This document shows positions 14,533 through 22,108 of a DNA stretch of 35,019 nucleotides, piece by piece. Both the position numbers and the translations under genes were made by a program. The stretch's first letter is position 1; the number at the start of each line of letters is the position of its first letter. Source of the DNA: Anaerolineae bacterium (GTDB lineage Bacteria > Chloroflexota > Anaerolineae > Promineifilales > Promineifilaceae); contig WFSA01000231.1 of NCBI GenBank assembly GCA_015486215.1, positions 1-35,019 of the forward strand. Direction: 5' to 3'. Under the pieces are notes generated by a model. The model saw only the letters and a list, made by a program, of their open reading frames with translations. It did no database searches and was not told the DNA's origin.

Positions 14533-14889
14533 ATGCCAACACAAGATGAACCATTAGGATTAGTAGATATATCCACCAATACGATTGCTACAATCACCAA
14601 TCAAGCTGTCAATCAATGTTACGGTGTTGTAGGGATGTCGCAAAAGAATTTGATCAATGGCATTGCCAGCTTCTTGTCAGCGGATAATCGGCGCGGCATT
14701 GATGTTAATATGGACGAAGATGGACAAATTAATATCGATGTATACGTCGTTGTTGAGTATGGTGTGCGGATTCGCACCGTTGCCAAAAGTATCCAGAACA
14801 CGGTCAAATTCCATGTGGAAAAGACGCTGGGGCTGCCTATTCACGAAATCAATGTTTTTGTACAAGGCTTACGTTTGCAAAAAAATTAG
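14533..14889 (+). CDS. Asp23/Gls24 family protein
   Basis: The product is 118 aa. The body matches the Asp23/Gls24 fold: LGLVDISTNTIATITNQAV, then GVVGMS, GIDVNMDEDGQINIDVYVVVEYG, VRIRTVAKSIQNTVKFHVEKTLG and the ending INVFVQGLRLQK. These small proteins occur as membrane-associated or cytosolic stress and envelope factors. In many genomes a copy sits directly before the DAK2-domain kinase gene, between rpmB and recG, which is the case here apart from an inserted nuclease gene. An AAAGG ribosome-binding site is 8 nt before the ATG. The precise function in this organism is not known. Confidence 0.88.
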   Translation: MPTQDEPLGLVDISTNTIATITNQAVNQCYGVVGMSQKNLINGIASFLSADNRRGIDVNMDEDGQINIDVYVVVEYGVRIRTVAKSIQNTVKFHVEKTLGLPIHEINVFVQGLRLQKN

Positions 14890-14954
14890 CGCAGGTGGAT
14901 AGAGAATAGGTACTTTTATCACTGCATTTCATTTCTAAATGCTGTTTATGGTCT

Positions 14955-15929
14955 ATGACAAAAATACATGATAGCGGCTATAAAAAGTTGTTCTCCAACA
15001 AAACTATCTTTCGTCAACTCTTGCAAACTTTTGTAAAAGAGCCGTGGGTGGATGAACTTGATTTTGATAGTTGCGAAACCATTGATAAATCCTTTATCTC
15101 CGAACATTATAAAACAACTGAGAGCGATCTCATTTATAAAATCAGATTAAATGATCAAGAACTTTATATCTTTATCCTGATCGAATTTCAATCTACCGTT
15201 GACCGCTTTATGGCAGTACGCATTCCAAATTACATCACTAATTTCTATATGGATTATTTGGAAACGCATAAAAAAGTAGATAAACTGCCCCCCATCTTTC
15301 CTATTCTCCTTTATAATGGAGATAAAAGATGGACTGCTCCCCAAAATATCGCCGATTTGATTGATAATAGCACACTTTTAGGCGAGTACGGTCTTACCTT
15401 CACCTATTTCAAAATCGCTGAAAATGAGTACGATTTAGAAGCATTACAAGCTATCCGCAATATCGTTTCTACTTTGTTTTTAGCTGAATCGCATTACGAT
15501 ATTGAATTATTAAAACGAGAATTCTTAGCTATTTTCAAAACAGAGGATGATAAACAAGCGGTATCTTTGTTCTTAAATTGGTTCAAACAACTTTCCCAGC
15601 ATCAACGCATTGAACCAGAAGATTACACGCAATTAGAACAAGTATACCGCAATGCTGAGGAGGTAAATGCCATGTTAATCACAGCACTCAATCAAGAACG
15701 CATAGAGTTATTAAGTACTGGTCGTAAAGAAGGTATGCAAGAAGGCCTTCAAACAGGTATTCAGAAAGGTATTCAGAAAGGTATTCAAAAGGGTATCCAA
15801 AAAGGGAAATTAGAAATTGCAACGGTAATGTTACACAATGGGTTTTCGGTTGATGTAATTGTTAAACTTACGAATTTGCAAATAGAGCTAATCCAAGAGC
15901 TTGCAAATGATGAAATAGAAGAAGGGTAA
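14955..15929 (+). CDS. Rpn-family recombination-promoting nuclease / putative transposase (PD-(D/E)XK)
   Basis: The product is 324 aa of the Rpn/PF04754 family: DNA endonucleases that promote RecA-independent recombination. The opening (HDSGYKKLFSNKTIFRQLLQTF) is typical, and the catalytic set is visible as SDLIYKI (Asp58) and LIEFQS (Glu77-x-Gln79), with FPILLYNGDKRWTAP downstream. The C-terminus carries a run of G-I-Q-K tetrapeptides (about residues 264-285), a feature common in this family. The gene is markedly AT-rich compared with its neighbours and has no ACGGCCGT inside its body (one begins at its stop). It splits the usual Asp23-DAK2 pair and ends at its own terminator. All three points suggest horizontal arrival. 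No terminal inverted repeats were found around it. Confidence 0.88.
   Translation: MTKIHDSGYKKLFSNKTIFRQLLQTFVKEPWVDELDFDSCETIDKSFISEHYKTTESDLIYKIRLNDQELYIFILIEFQSTVDRFMAVRIPNYITNFYMDYLETHKKVDKLPPIFPILLYNGDKRWTAPQNIADLIDNSTLLGEYGLTFTYFKIAENEYDLEALQAIRNIVSTLFLAESHYDIELLKREFLAIFKTEDDKQAVSLFLNWFKQLSQHQRIEPEDYTQLEQVYRNAEEVNAMLITALNQERIELLSTGRKEGMQEGLQTGIQKGIQKGIQKGIQKGKLEIATVMLHNGFSVDVIVKLTNLQIELIQELANDEIEEG
15750..15808 (+). repeat. 12-bp tandem repeat encoding G-I-Q-K
   Basis: GGTATTCAGAAA is repeated about four times with small changes inside the Rpn gene. Twelve-base units keep the frame, so slippage would change the repeat number without breaking the protein. Confidence 0.8.
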
Positions 15930-15985
15930 CGGCCGTTGAGCCATTGTAAATAACAGCTATAAAATCACCAATATATTAAGAAGAT

Positions 15986-16018
15986 AGAGGACGCTTATGT
16001 CACGTTCTCTGTTTTTTT
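15986..16018 (+). terminator. Intrinsic terminator after the Rpn gene
   Basis: AGAGGACG, a 9-nt loop, CGTTCTCT (one G-T pair), then GTTTTTTT. It isolates the Rpn transcript from the downstream DAK2 gene, which must then have its own promoter in 16019-16090. Confidence 0.8.
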
Positions 16019-16094
16019 GTGAGGGTTGTTAAGTCGGTGAACGCTGATTTTACGGCCGTAGTTACGAATTTATTCGTCGAGAAAGGAAAATAAC

Positions 16095-17774
16095 GTGAGT
16101 AATCATTTAACACAAACACCGCCAACACCGCCGAAATGGTTAAAATGCAATGGGTTGCAAATACGGAAATTAACACACGCCGGCATGTTGTGGCTGGAGC
16201 AAAACGAACGGCTTGTCAACGATTTGAACGTCTTCCCCGTGCCGGATGGGGACACAGGCACAAATATGCTATTGACCATGCGATCCGCTTTTGGACGCGT
16301 CAAGAATAGCGAAGAGATGCACGTTGGCAAGATGCTGGGCAAAATTGCACATGGGGCATTGATGGGAGCGCGGGGAAATTCAGGCGTAATTTTGAGCCAG
16401 ATTTGGCGAGGGTTGGCACGGCGGTTGAAAGAGCAAGAGACATTCGACGCGCAAAATTTAGCCGATGCGTTCCAATCAGCTGCCGACACCGCATATGGCG
16501 GCGTGATGCGCCCCGTTGAAGGAACCATCCTCACCGTCATTCGTGAAGCGGCCGAAGAGGCGCAAGATGCGGCTGCCAAAAGCAACGATTTACGCTTTGT
16601 GCTGGAGCGGAGTATCGAGCGGGCGCAGCAATCCTTAGAACGCACCCCTGACCTTCTCCCCATTTTGAAGCAGGCTGGCGTGGTAGATTCTGGCGGTAAA
16701 GGGCTTGTATTGATGCTGGAAGGAATGCTGCGCTACACCCGCGGCGAACTTCGTACCGCCGATATGGAAAAAATGAGCCGAACGGCTTCCCAAAAAGTGC
16801 CAGCGCAAGCGTTTGCTATCCCTGAAGGCGGATCATTAGAAAATCCATACGATGTGCAATTTATTTTGATGGGCGATGATCTAAACGTCATCGAAGTACG
16901 CGAACGGATTGACGCGATGGGTGACTCTACCGTCGTCGTTGGCGACGAAAAGACAATCAAAGTGCATATTCATGTCAAAGACCCAGGCGTGCCGCTCAGT
17001 TATGGCATCAGCTTGGGCAAAATTGATGATATTGTCGTCGAAAATATGCAGATGCAGATGGAAACAATCATCAATGAGCAAGAATCAGTTGCCCCGCCGA
17101 CAATCAATATCCAGCCGGGCCAAATTGGGGTGATCACAGTCGCTCCCGGCAAGGGGATTGCAGAAGCGTTCCGCAGTTTGCACGCCGCCTTTATCGTTGA
17201 TGGCGGCCAGACGAATAATCCCAGCACCAGAAACATCTTCCAAGCCATTCAAGATGTGCCCACAAATAATGTCATTCTGTTGCCCAATAATAAAAATATC
17301 ATCATGGCGGCGGAAGCGGCACGGGAATTGAGCAGTAAAAATGTGACTGTCGTTCCCAGCCGCACGGTTCCGCAAGGGATGATAGCGTTGATGGAATTGG
17401 AGTTGGATGGCGAGTTGGATGAGGTAACGGCCGTTATGCGTGAAGTCCTCGCCGATGTTGCCACAGGTGAAATCACCCGCGCTGTCCGCTCGGTGACGCT
17501 AGATGGGGTTACGGTGGAAGAGGGACAATATATCGGGATGGTTGACGGCCGTTTATACGCCTCTGGTTCCGATATGCAGGATGTTATCGCCCAAGCCTTA
17601 GAAGGGATGGATATGGAAGGGCGAGAAATTGTCACCATCTATTACGGGGATGATATGACCGAAGCGGATGCAGAAATCGTCGCTGATCAGATCGAATCCC
17701 TTTACGAAGAGGTTGAGACCGAAATTATTGCCGGCAATCAACCCCACTACTTCTACATTTTAGGCGCGGAGTAA
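16095..17774 (+). CDS. fakA: DAK2-domain kinase, FakA-like (fatty acid kinase ATP-binding subunit)
   Basis: The product is 559 aa starting at GTG with GAAAGGAAA 5 nt upstream. Residues 45-58 hold the family signature NVFPVPDGDTGTNM, whose aspartates (D51, D53) bind Mg-ATP in DhaL and FakA. MGARGNSGVILSQIWRG and VDSGGKGL complete the DAK2 domain (to about residue 215). The remaining part, with PYDVQFILMG, VVGDEKTIKVHIHVKDPG, PGQIGVITVAPGKGIAEAF and the end ETEIIAGNQPHYFYILGAE, is the long C-terminal region of FakA/YloV proteins. FakA phosphorylates fatty acids held by a FakB/DegV protein, feeding phospholipid synthesis; no FakB gene lies in the window. It precedes recG, as in Firmicutes. Confidence 0.88.
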   Translation: MSNHLTQTPPTPPKWLKCNGLQIRKLTHAGMLWLEQNERLVNDLNVFPVPDGDTGTNMLLTMRSAFGRVKNSEEMHVGKMLGKIAHGALMGARGNSGVILSQIWRGLARRLKEQETFDAQNLADAFQSAADTAYGGVMRPVEGTILTVIREAAEEAQDAAAKSNDLRFVLERSIERAQQSLERTPDLLPILKQAGVVDSGGKGLVLMLEGMLRYTRGELRTADMEKMSRTASQKVPAQAFAIPEGGSLENPYDVQFILMGDDLNVIEVRERIDAMGDSTVVVGDEKTIKVHIHVKDPGVPLSYGISLGKIDDIVVENMQMQMETIINEQESVAPPTINIQPGQIGVITVAPGKGIAEAFRSLHAAFIVDGGQTNNPSTRNIFQAIQDVPTNNVILLPNNKNIIMAAEAARELSSKNVTVVPSRTVPQGMIALMELELDGELDEVTAVMREVLADVATGEITRAVRSVTLDGVTVEEGQYIGMVDGRLYASGSDMQDVIAQALEGMDMEGREIVTIYYGDDMTEADAEIVADQIESLYEEVETEIIAGNQPHYFYILGAE

Positions 17775-17889
17775 GAAGAGAGAGAGGGGAGAGAGGGGAG
17801 AGAGAGTATAGAGATAGAGTGTACTGGTGTTGGATAACTACTCTCTATCTCTATCTCCCCCCTCTCTATCTCCCCCCTCTATCTATAAA
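17775..17889. repeat. Purine/pyrimidine mirror-like inverted repeat (GAGA / TCTC) between fakA and recG
   Basis: An almost pure purine tract of about 45 nt (GAAGAGAGAGAGGGGAGAG and similar) is followed, after about 25 nt, by an almost pure pyrimidine tract (CTCTCTATCTCTATC then CCCCCCTCTC). The two are imperfect reverse complements, so the transcript can form a long hairpin, and the DNA could adopt an unusual (triplex-type) form. Similar single tracts lie at 13263-13308 and 14465-14485. Confidence 0.7.
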
Positions 17890-17894
17890 AAATT

Positions 17895-20435
17895 ATGGCA
17901 AAAGCATTTAAACGGTTACAGAGCGTACTAAAATTAGAAGCGCAACAAGGGTATAAAAATAAGGCTGTCGTTGGTGGTATCAATCAATTTGCTTCTTTTT
18001 GGATTGATCAAGCGCGGGAAGAGGCTGTAGATGAGGGAGACCGCGCTTTTGTAGAGCAGGTTTCGCAAGTTTTGGCCGATTATGGCAATCTGCATGGTGA
18101 TGCTGCGCGGGCAGAGAGTTTGAATAATTTGTTGGATCGATTGCAAAAACGGGATGAACGGTTGGGAACAGCCGTTACAACCAAAAGAAAACCCCGTCCC
18201 GCCCCCGCCAAGAAAAAACAGCCGCCGAAGCCGAAGAAGCAGCCGCCTAAAAAACAGCCGCCGCCAAAGAAACAGCAAGGGAAAAAAGCCAAACCACAAG
18301 GATTGCCCCGCCTGCCCGGCGAAAAGAAACCTCCATCTTTCCCCGCTGTCACCGTTGACCCCGATCCAGAAGGATTGCGCCAATCTGTGATGGCGATTAA
18401 AGGGATTGGGCCTGCCATCGCGGGTAAATTGGCAAAATTAGGGGCACATACGGTCAACGCATTATTGCATATCTTCCCCCATCGGTATGATGATTACACC
18501 TTGATGAAGCCGATCCGCGAATTAGCTTATGGGGAAACGGTCACAATAATCGGCACGATTTGGGAGACGCGGGCACGGCGCGGGCGCAACAACCAAGTCA
18601 TCATTCGTTCGACAATCAATGATGGCACGGGATCGGTACAAGCAACATGGTTTAACCAACAATGGTTGACAAAGAAGTTGAAATCGGGAATGCACATTGT
18701 CATCAGCGGCACGGTTGACCAATATCTGGGACGGTTAATTTTTAACAATCCCTCATGGGAACCGTTGGCGATGGAACCGTTACGCACGCGGCGCATCGTG
18801 CCAATTTATCCGTTGACGAAAGGGTTAAAAGCGGCCAAAATGCGTGAACTAGTACAAACGGCCGTTACCAATTGGAGCGCAAAGCTCCCCGATCCGCTGC
18901 CCAAAACGCTCCGCGACAAACGGCAATTCTATGACAGCCGCCAAGCGATCCAACAAATCCATTTTCCAGACAGCACAGAGACGCTGCACCGCGCCCGTCA
19001 GCGCATCATCTTTGATGAACTGTTTATGCTACAATTGGGAATGCAGGAAAAACGGAAAGAGTGGCGTTCTGAGCCAGGCGTTCCGTTACCGGCCGACCAT
19101 GACGCGCTGATACAATTTTATACCGACCTGCCCTTCACTCTGACCAATGCCCAACAGCGTGTCGCCAAAGAAATTATGCACGATTTGGCGCAGGATGTTC
19201 CCATGAATCGTTTATTGCAAGGGGATGTCGGCTCGGGCAAGACAGTTGTGGCGGCGGCGGCGTTGCTCACGGCCGTTAAAGCGGGCGCACAAGCGGCATT
19301 GATGGCACCAACCTCCATCTTAGCCGAACAGCATTATGCGGGATTGAACGATTTGCTCACTAAGCAAGGAGTCGCCGTCGCCCTGTTGACGGGCAGCACC
19401 GCCGCAAAAGAAAAAGCGCAAATTTATGCTGATTTGCAAGCGGGCTATATTCAGGTCATCATCGGCACGCACGCGCTCATCCAAGAAAGGGTGAATTTCG
19501 ACAAACTGGCGTTGGCGATTATTGATGAACAGCACCGTTTTGGTGTCGATCAACGGGCAGCATTGCGGGACAAAGGGGTAGAAACAGAAAACGGCCGTGC
19601 CAATCCTCATATGCTGGTCATGTCAGCCACGCCGATTCCGCGCACGCTAGCACTGTCACTCTATGGCGATTTGGATGTGTCGGTGCTGGACGAGATGCCT
19701 CCCGGCCGTAAAGAAATTAGAACGCGCTGGCTCTACCCATCCGAACGGCAAAAGGCGTATAATTTTGTTGCCCGACAGATAAAGGAAGGGCGGCAGGCGT
19801 ATATCATCTATCCGTTGGTGGAAGAGTCAGAAAAAATTGAGGCAAAAGCGGCTGTTGATGAGTTTGAACAGTTACAAAAGACAATTTTTCCTGATTTTAA
19901 GGTGGGCTTAATTCACGGCCGTTTACACGCTGATGAGAAAGAAATCGTCATGCGGGCATTTAATGACGGGGAGTTGGATGTGCTGGTGGCAACGGCCGTT
20001 ATCGAAGTCGGCGTTGATGTGCCAAACAGCACTGTGATGATGATTGAAAACGCCAATCGCTTTGGCCTAGCCCAACTGCATCAATTTAGAGGGCGCGTCG
20101 GGCGCGGCGAACATCAATCTTACTGTATGCTCCTCGCCGAAGCAGCAACAGGAACAGCCGAAGAGCGATTGCGTGCGCTAGAGCAGAGCAACGATGGCTT
20201 TGTGCTGGCCGAGAAAGATTTAGAGATACGCGGGCCGGGTGAATTCTTTGGCCGTCGGCAAAGCGGTCTGCCCGAACTACGGCTCGCTTCCCTGCTCGAT
20301 ATGGAAATGTTAACCATAGCACGCAAAGAAGCCGAAACCATCTTCGCCATCGATCCCGATCTAGCACTCCCCGAACACGCCTTATTACGTCAATCCGTAA
20401 CCCAATTTTGGGAATCAATCAACCATGTAAATTGA
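17895..20435 (+). CDS. recG: ATP-dependent DNA helicase RecG with N-terminal extension
   Basis: The product is 846 aa; typical RecG is about 690 aa. RecG reverses stalled forks and branch-migrates Holliday junctions. Residues 1-95 form an extra N-terminal helical domain, then comes a Lys/Pro-rich linker (about 97-140, runs such as KKKQPPKPKKQPPKKQPPP). The wedge domain opens with a helix-hairpin-helix-like KGIGPAIAGKLAKLG (about 167-181). Helicase motifs: Walker A GDVGSGKTVV (443-452), DEQH box (about 543-546), SATPIPRTLALSLYGDLD, AVIEVGVDVPN, and motif VI LHQFRGRVGRGEHQSYC, with the RecG-specific TRG-type C-terminal region EIRGPGEFFGRRQSGLPELRLA. Six ACGGCCGT palindromes or close variants lie in it. 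Confidence 0.95.
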   Translation: MAKAFKRLQSVLKLEAQQGYKNKAVVGGINQFASFWIDQAREEAVDEGDRAFVEQVSQVLADYGNLHGDAARAESLNNLLDRLQKRDERLGTAVTTKRKPRPAPAKKKQPPKPKKQPPKKQPPPKKQQGKKAKPQGLPRLPGEKKPPSFPAVTVDPDPEGLRQSVMAIKGIGPAIAGKLAKLGAHTVNALLHIFPHRYDDYTLMKPIRELAYGETVTIIGTIWETRARRGRNNQVIIRSTINDGTGSVQATWFNQQWLTKKLKSGMHIVISGTVDQYLGRLIFNNPSWEPLAMEPLRTRRIVPIYPLTKGLKAAKMRELVQTAVTNWSAKLPDPLPKTLRDKRQFYDSRQAIQQIHFPDSTETLHRARQRIIFDELFMLQLGMQEKRKEWRSEPGVPLPADHDALIQFYTDLPFTLTNAQQRVAKEIMHDLAQDVPMNRLLQGDVGSGKTVVAAAALLTAVKAGAQAALMAPTSILAEQHYAGLNDLLTKQGVAVALLTGSTAAKEKAQIYADLQAGYIQVIIGTHALIQERVNFDKLALAIIDEQHRFGVDQRAALRDKGVETENGRANPHMLVMSATPIPRTLALSLYGDLDVSVLDEMPPGRKEIRTRWLYPSERQKAYNFVARQIKEGRQAYIIYPLVEESEKIEAKAAVDEFEQLQKTIFPDFKVGLIHGRLHADEKEIVMRAFNDGELDVLVATAVIEVGVDVPNSTVMMIENANRFGLAQLHQFRGRVGRGEHQSYCMLLAEAATGTAEERLRALEQSNDGFVLAEKDLEIRGPGEFFGRRQSGLPELRLASLLDMEMLTIARKEAETIFAIDPDLALPEHALLRQSVTQFWESINHVN

Positions 20436-20506
20436 GCATAGTTGCAAAACAGCGAGGCTACGAAGTCAAAAAACTTGCCCACTTGCAACCCTGCAACCCT
20501 TATTAT

Positions 20507-20606
20507 GTATCTTCTCAGTATTCTGGGGAGACTTGACAAATTTTCGTGTAAAACAAAGTGCTGATGAAATTTGTCAAATCTTGTCCACGATTTATTAAAA
20601 AGATAC
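20507..20606 (+). mobile_element. MITE-like element family 1, copy C (100 bp, internal deletion), perfect 8-bp target duplication
   Basis: It has the family ends, but the right end reads TTAAAAAGATAC, and about 12 bp (CCTAATGATACT in other copies) are missing from the middle. CTTATTAT flanks it on both sides (20499-20506 and 20607-20614). The right duplicate runs into the coaD start codon: its last two bases are the A and T of the ATG. Confidence 0.9.
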
Positions 20607-20612
20607 CTTATT

Positions 20613-21113
20613 ATGAATATAAAAGCATTATATCCCGGTACATTTGACCCTGTACATTTGGGGCATATTGATATTATGCAGCGTGCCGCTTCTATTTTTG
20701 ACAAATTGGTCGTGGGCGTATATGCTCATTCACCATTAGCCAAAAGCAAAAATACGCTGTTTGATACCGATAAACGATGTGCGTTAATCAAAGAGGCATT
20801 AGATAGCGTATCAAATATCACCGTCATTCCCTACTCTGGCTTGACGGTAGATGTGGCGCGTGAGATCGGGGCGACAGTTTTGGTGCGCGGGTTGCGCGTT
20901 TTTTCTGATTTTGAGTTTGAGTTTCGGATAGCATTAGCAAACCAGCGGCTCTATCCAAATATCGAGAGTGTCAATCTAATGACACGAGAACAACACACTT
21001 TTCTAAGCAGTACCATTGTACGCGAAATCGCCTCATTAAATGGGGATGTATCAAGTATGGTGCCAAAAAATGTAGCCGCAGCGTTGAAGGAAATTAAACA
21101 GATGAGACAGTAG
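20613..21113 (+). CDS. coaD: Phosphopantetheine adenylyltransferase
   Basis: The product is 166 aa, normal for CoaD, which joins 4'-phosphopantetheine and ATP to give dephospho-CoA. Visible: YPGTFDPVHLGHIDI with the HxGH nucleotide motif (H15, H18), VGVYAHSPLAKSKNTLFD, the substrate loop VRGLRVFSDFEFEFRIALANQRL, and the ISSTxxR-like motif FLSSTIVREIASLNGDVSSMVP. The ATG at 20613 was chosen because the protein lines up from MNIKALYPG; the upstream in-frame codons come from the inserted repeat. No Shine-Dalgarno sequence is visible, since the repeat and its target duplication occupy the leader. In many genomes rsmD lies between recG and coaD; it is absent here. No ACGGCCGT inside the gene. Confidence 0.94.
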   Translation: MNIKALYPGTFDPVHLGHIDIMQRAASIFDKLVVGVYAHSPLAKSKNTLFDTDKRCALIKEALDSVSNITVIPYSGLTVDVAREIGATVLVRGLRVFSDFEFEFRIALANQRLYPNIESVNLMTREQHTFLSSTIVREIASLNGDVSSMVPKNVAAALKEIKQMRQ

Positions 21114-21226
21114 CAAGCGGCAAGCGTGCAAGTGGCAAGCAGGCAAGTTTAATTCACCTGCAAACCTGCAAACCTGCACACTTGTACACTTGCACACTTG
21201 CAACCCTGCACACTTCAAAACAAATT
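21114..21226. repeat. GCAAG/CTTGC inverted-repeat array between coaD and the coiled-coil gene
   Basis: A run of GCAAGCGGCAAGCGTGCAAG words is followed by the opposite words CCTGCAAACCTGCA, then CACTTGCACACTTGCAACC. The halves are imperfect reverse complements and could fold into a long hairpin. A fragment of the same kind (CTTGCCCACTTGCAACCCTG) lies at 20474-20498. Confidence 0.6.
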
Positions 21227-21685
21227 ATGGAAATTCAACATTTAGTAGACCGATTAGAGCAAATCTTAAACGATAGCCGGCGCGTACCGATGAGTGCGTA
21301 TCTGCTAGTCAATGAAGATAGTGTCTATAACTTGATTGACCAACTTCGTATTGCTATCCCTGAAGAGATTAAACGGGCTGGGCGAGTTGAGGCTGAACGT
21401 GACCGCATTCTGGCACAAGCAAAGGAAGAGGGCGAGCGTGTACGTGATATGGCACGGCAAGAGGCAGGGGATTTAGTTGAGCGTGATCGGGTGGTTGTTT
21501 CGGCACAAGATCGGGCTGACAATATCTTAGATCGCGCCCGTCACGATTCGCTGATATTGGTACAAGATGCTGATACGTATGTGGTTGACGTGTTATCAAA
21601 CTTAGAAGCGGATTTACTAAATTCGCTGGCTGTTGTGCGAAACGGGTTAAACAAGGTGCAAACGCAAAATACAAATGAACAATGA
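21227..21685 (+). CDS. Coiled-coil protein (ATP synthase subunit b/E-like shape), function unknown
   Basis: The product is 152 aa from the ATG at 21227; the upstream in-frame codons fall in repeat DNA. It begins MEIQHLVDRLEQILNDSRRVPMS and continues with a long charged helix rich in A, E and R (about residues 45-105: EEIKRAGRVEAERDRILAQA and onward). This gives the look of F- or V-type ATPase stalk subunits or DivIVA-type coiled coils, but there is no membrane segment. A similar protein commonly follows coaD in Chloroflexota, by memory. The C-terminal T-N-E-Q and the TGA stop lie at the edge of AATGAACAATGAATAATG repeat DNA, so the present end may not be the ancestral one. No function can be named. 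Confidence 0.65.
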   Translation: MEIQHLVDRLEQILNDSRRVPMSAYLLVNEDSVYNLIDQLRIAIPEEIKRAGRVEAERDRILAQAKEEGERVRDMARQEAGDLVERDRVVVSAQDRADNILDRARHDSLILVQDADTYVVDVLSNLEADLLNSLAVVRNGLNKVQTQNTNEQ

Positions 21686-21747
21686 ATAATGAATAATGGG
21701 TATCTTCTCAAAAAATTGGGGGCATGAGTACAATGGATTGGGAAAAG

Positions 21748-22016
21748 GTAACTACTCAGCCTATCAATTATTTCACCACAAAGAAGCAAAGATCACAAAG
21801 AAAATGTATCCTCTCAAAAAAGCGGAGAAGTTATTTTGTTTTTAGTATGACTACAGCAGATTATAAAAATGAACGGATATTTTCTCGACTGCACCATCCG
21901 TTTATTTCTTTCATCCGTTGTAGTCACCCCGAAATATTGAGAAATTACGAAAATCTTAAAAAGTTTTGTGTTCTTCGTGTCTTTGTGGTTAATTTGGACA
22001 AGGGGTGAGTAGTTAC
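21748..22016. mobile_element. MITE-like element family 2, copy 2 (269 bp including insertion), perfect 8-bp target duplication
   Basis: The ends are GTAACTACTCAGCC and GGGTGAGTAGTTAC, with the inner ACCACAAAGAAGCAAAGATC and CTTCGTGTCTTTGTGGT arms as in copy 1. GGGAAAAG flanks it on both sides (21740-21747 and 22017-22024). It is itself interrupted by a further element at 21806-21948. Confidence 0.85.
21806..21948. mobile_element. Innermost MITE-like element, family 1 variant (143 bp)
   Basis: It begins GTATCCTCTCAAAAAAGCGG and ends CACCCCGAAATATTGAG, then AAATTAC, so its ends match the outer shell with a few changes. It interrupts the CACAAAGAAA/CTTAAAAA junction that is continuous in family-2 copy 1. 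GAAAAT is repeated on both sides (6 bp). A related but left-truncated copy lies at 30935-31024. Confidence 0.7.
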
Positions 22017-22108
22017 GGGAAAAGAACAGATTTACCCGACTGACGCAATTTGTTCCTTCCTTAATTTGTTGTACTCACCCCGAAATATTGAGAAGATACA
22101 ATAATTGT

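Larger units (their letters stand above)
21700..22099. mobile_element. MITE-like element, family 1 variant (GTATCTTCTCA ends), about 123 bp once its insertion is removed; outer shell of a three-level nest
   Basis: The left end GTATCTTCTCAAAAAATTGG, then GGGCATGAGTACAA, matches in reverse the right end TTGTACTCACCCC, then GAAATATTGAGAAGATAC. The flanks are AATAATGG (21692-21699) and AATAATTG (22100-22107), an 8-bp duplication with one mismatch. It has been split by the family-2 element at 21748-22016. Confidence 0.8.

Noticed and set aside
21724-22008. 94-codon open frame on the plus strand
   Set aside because: It lies wholly within the nested repeat elements; its composition follows the repeats and no family is recognisable.
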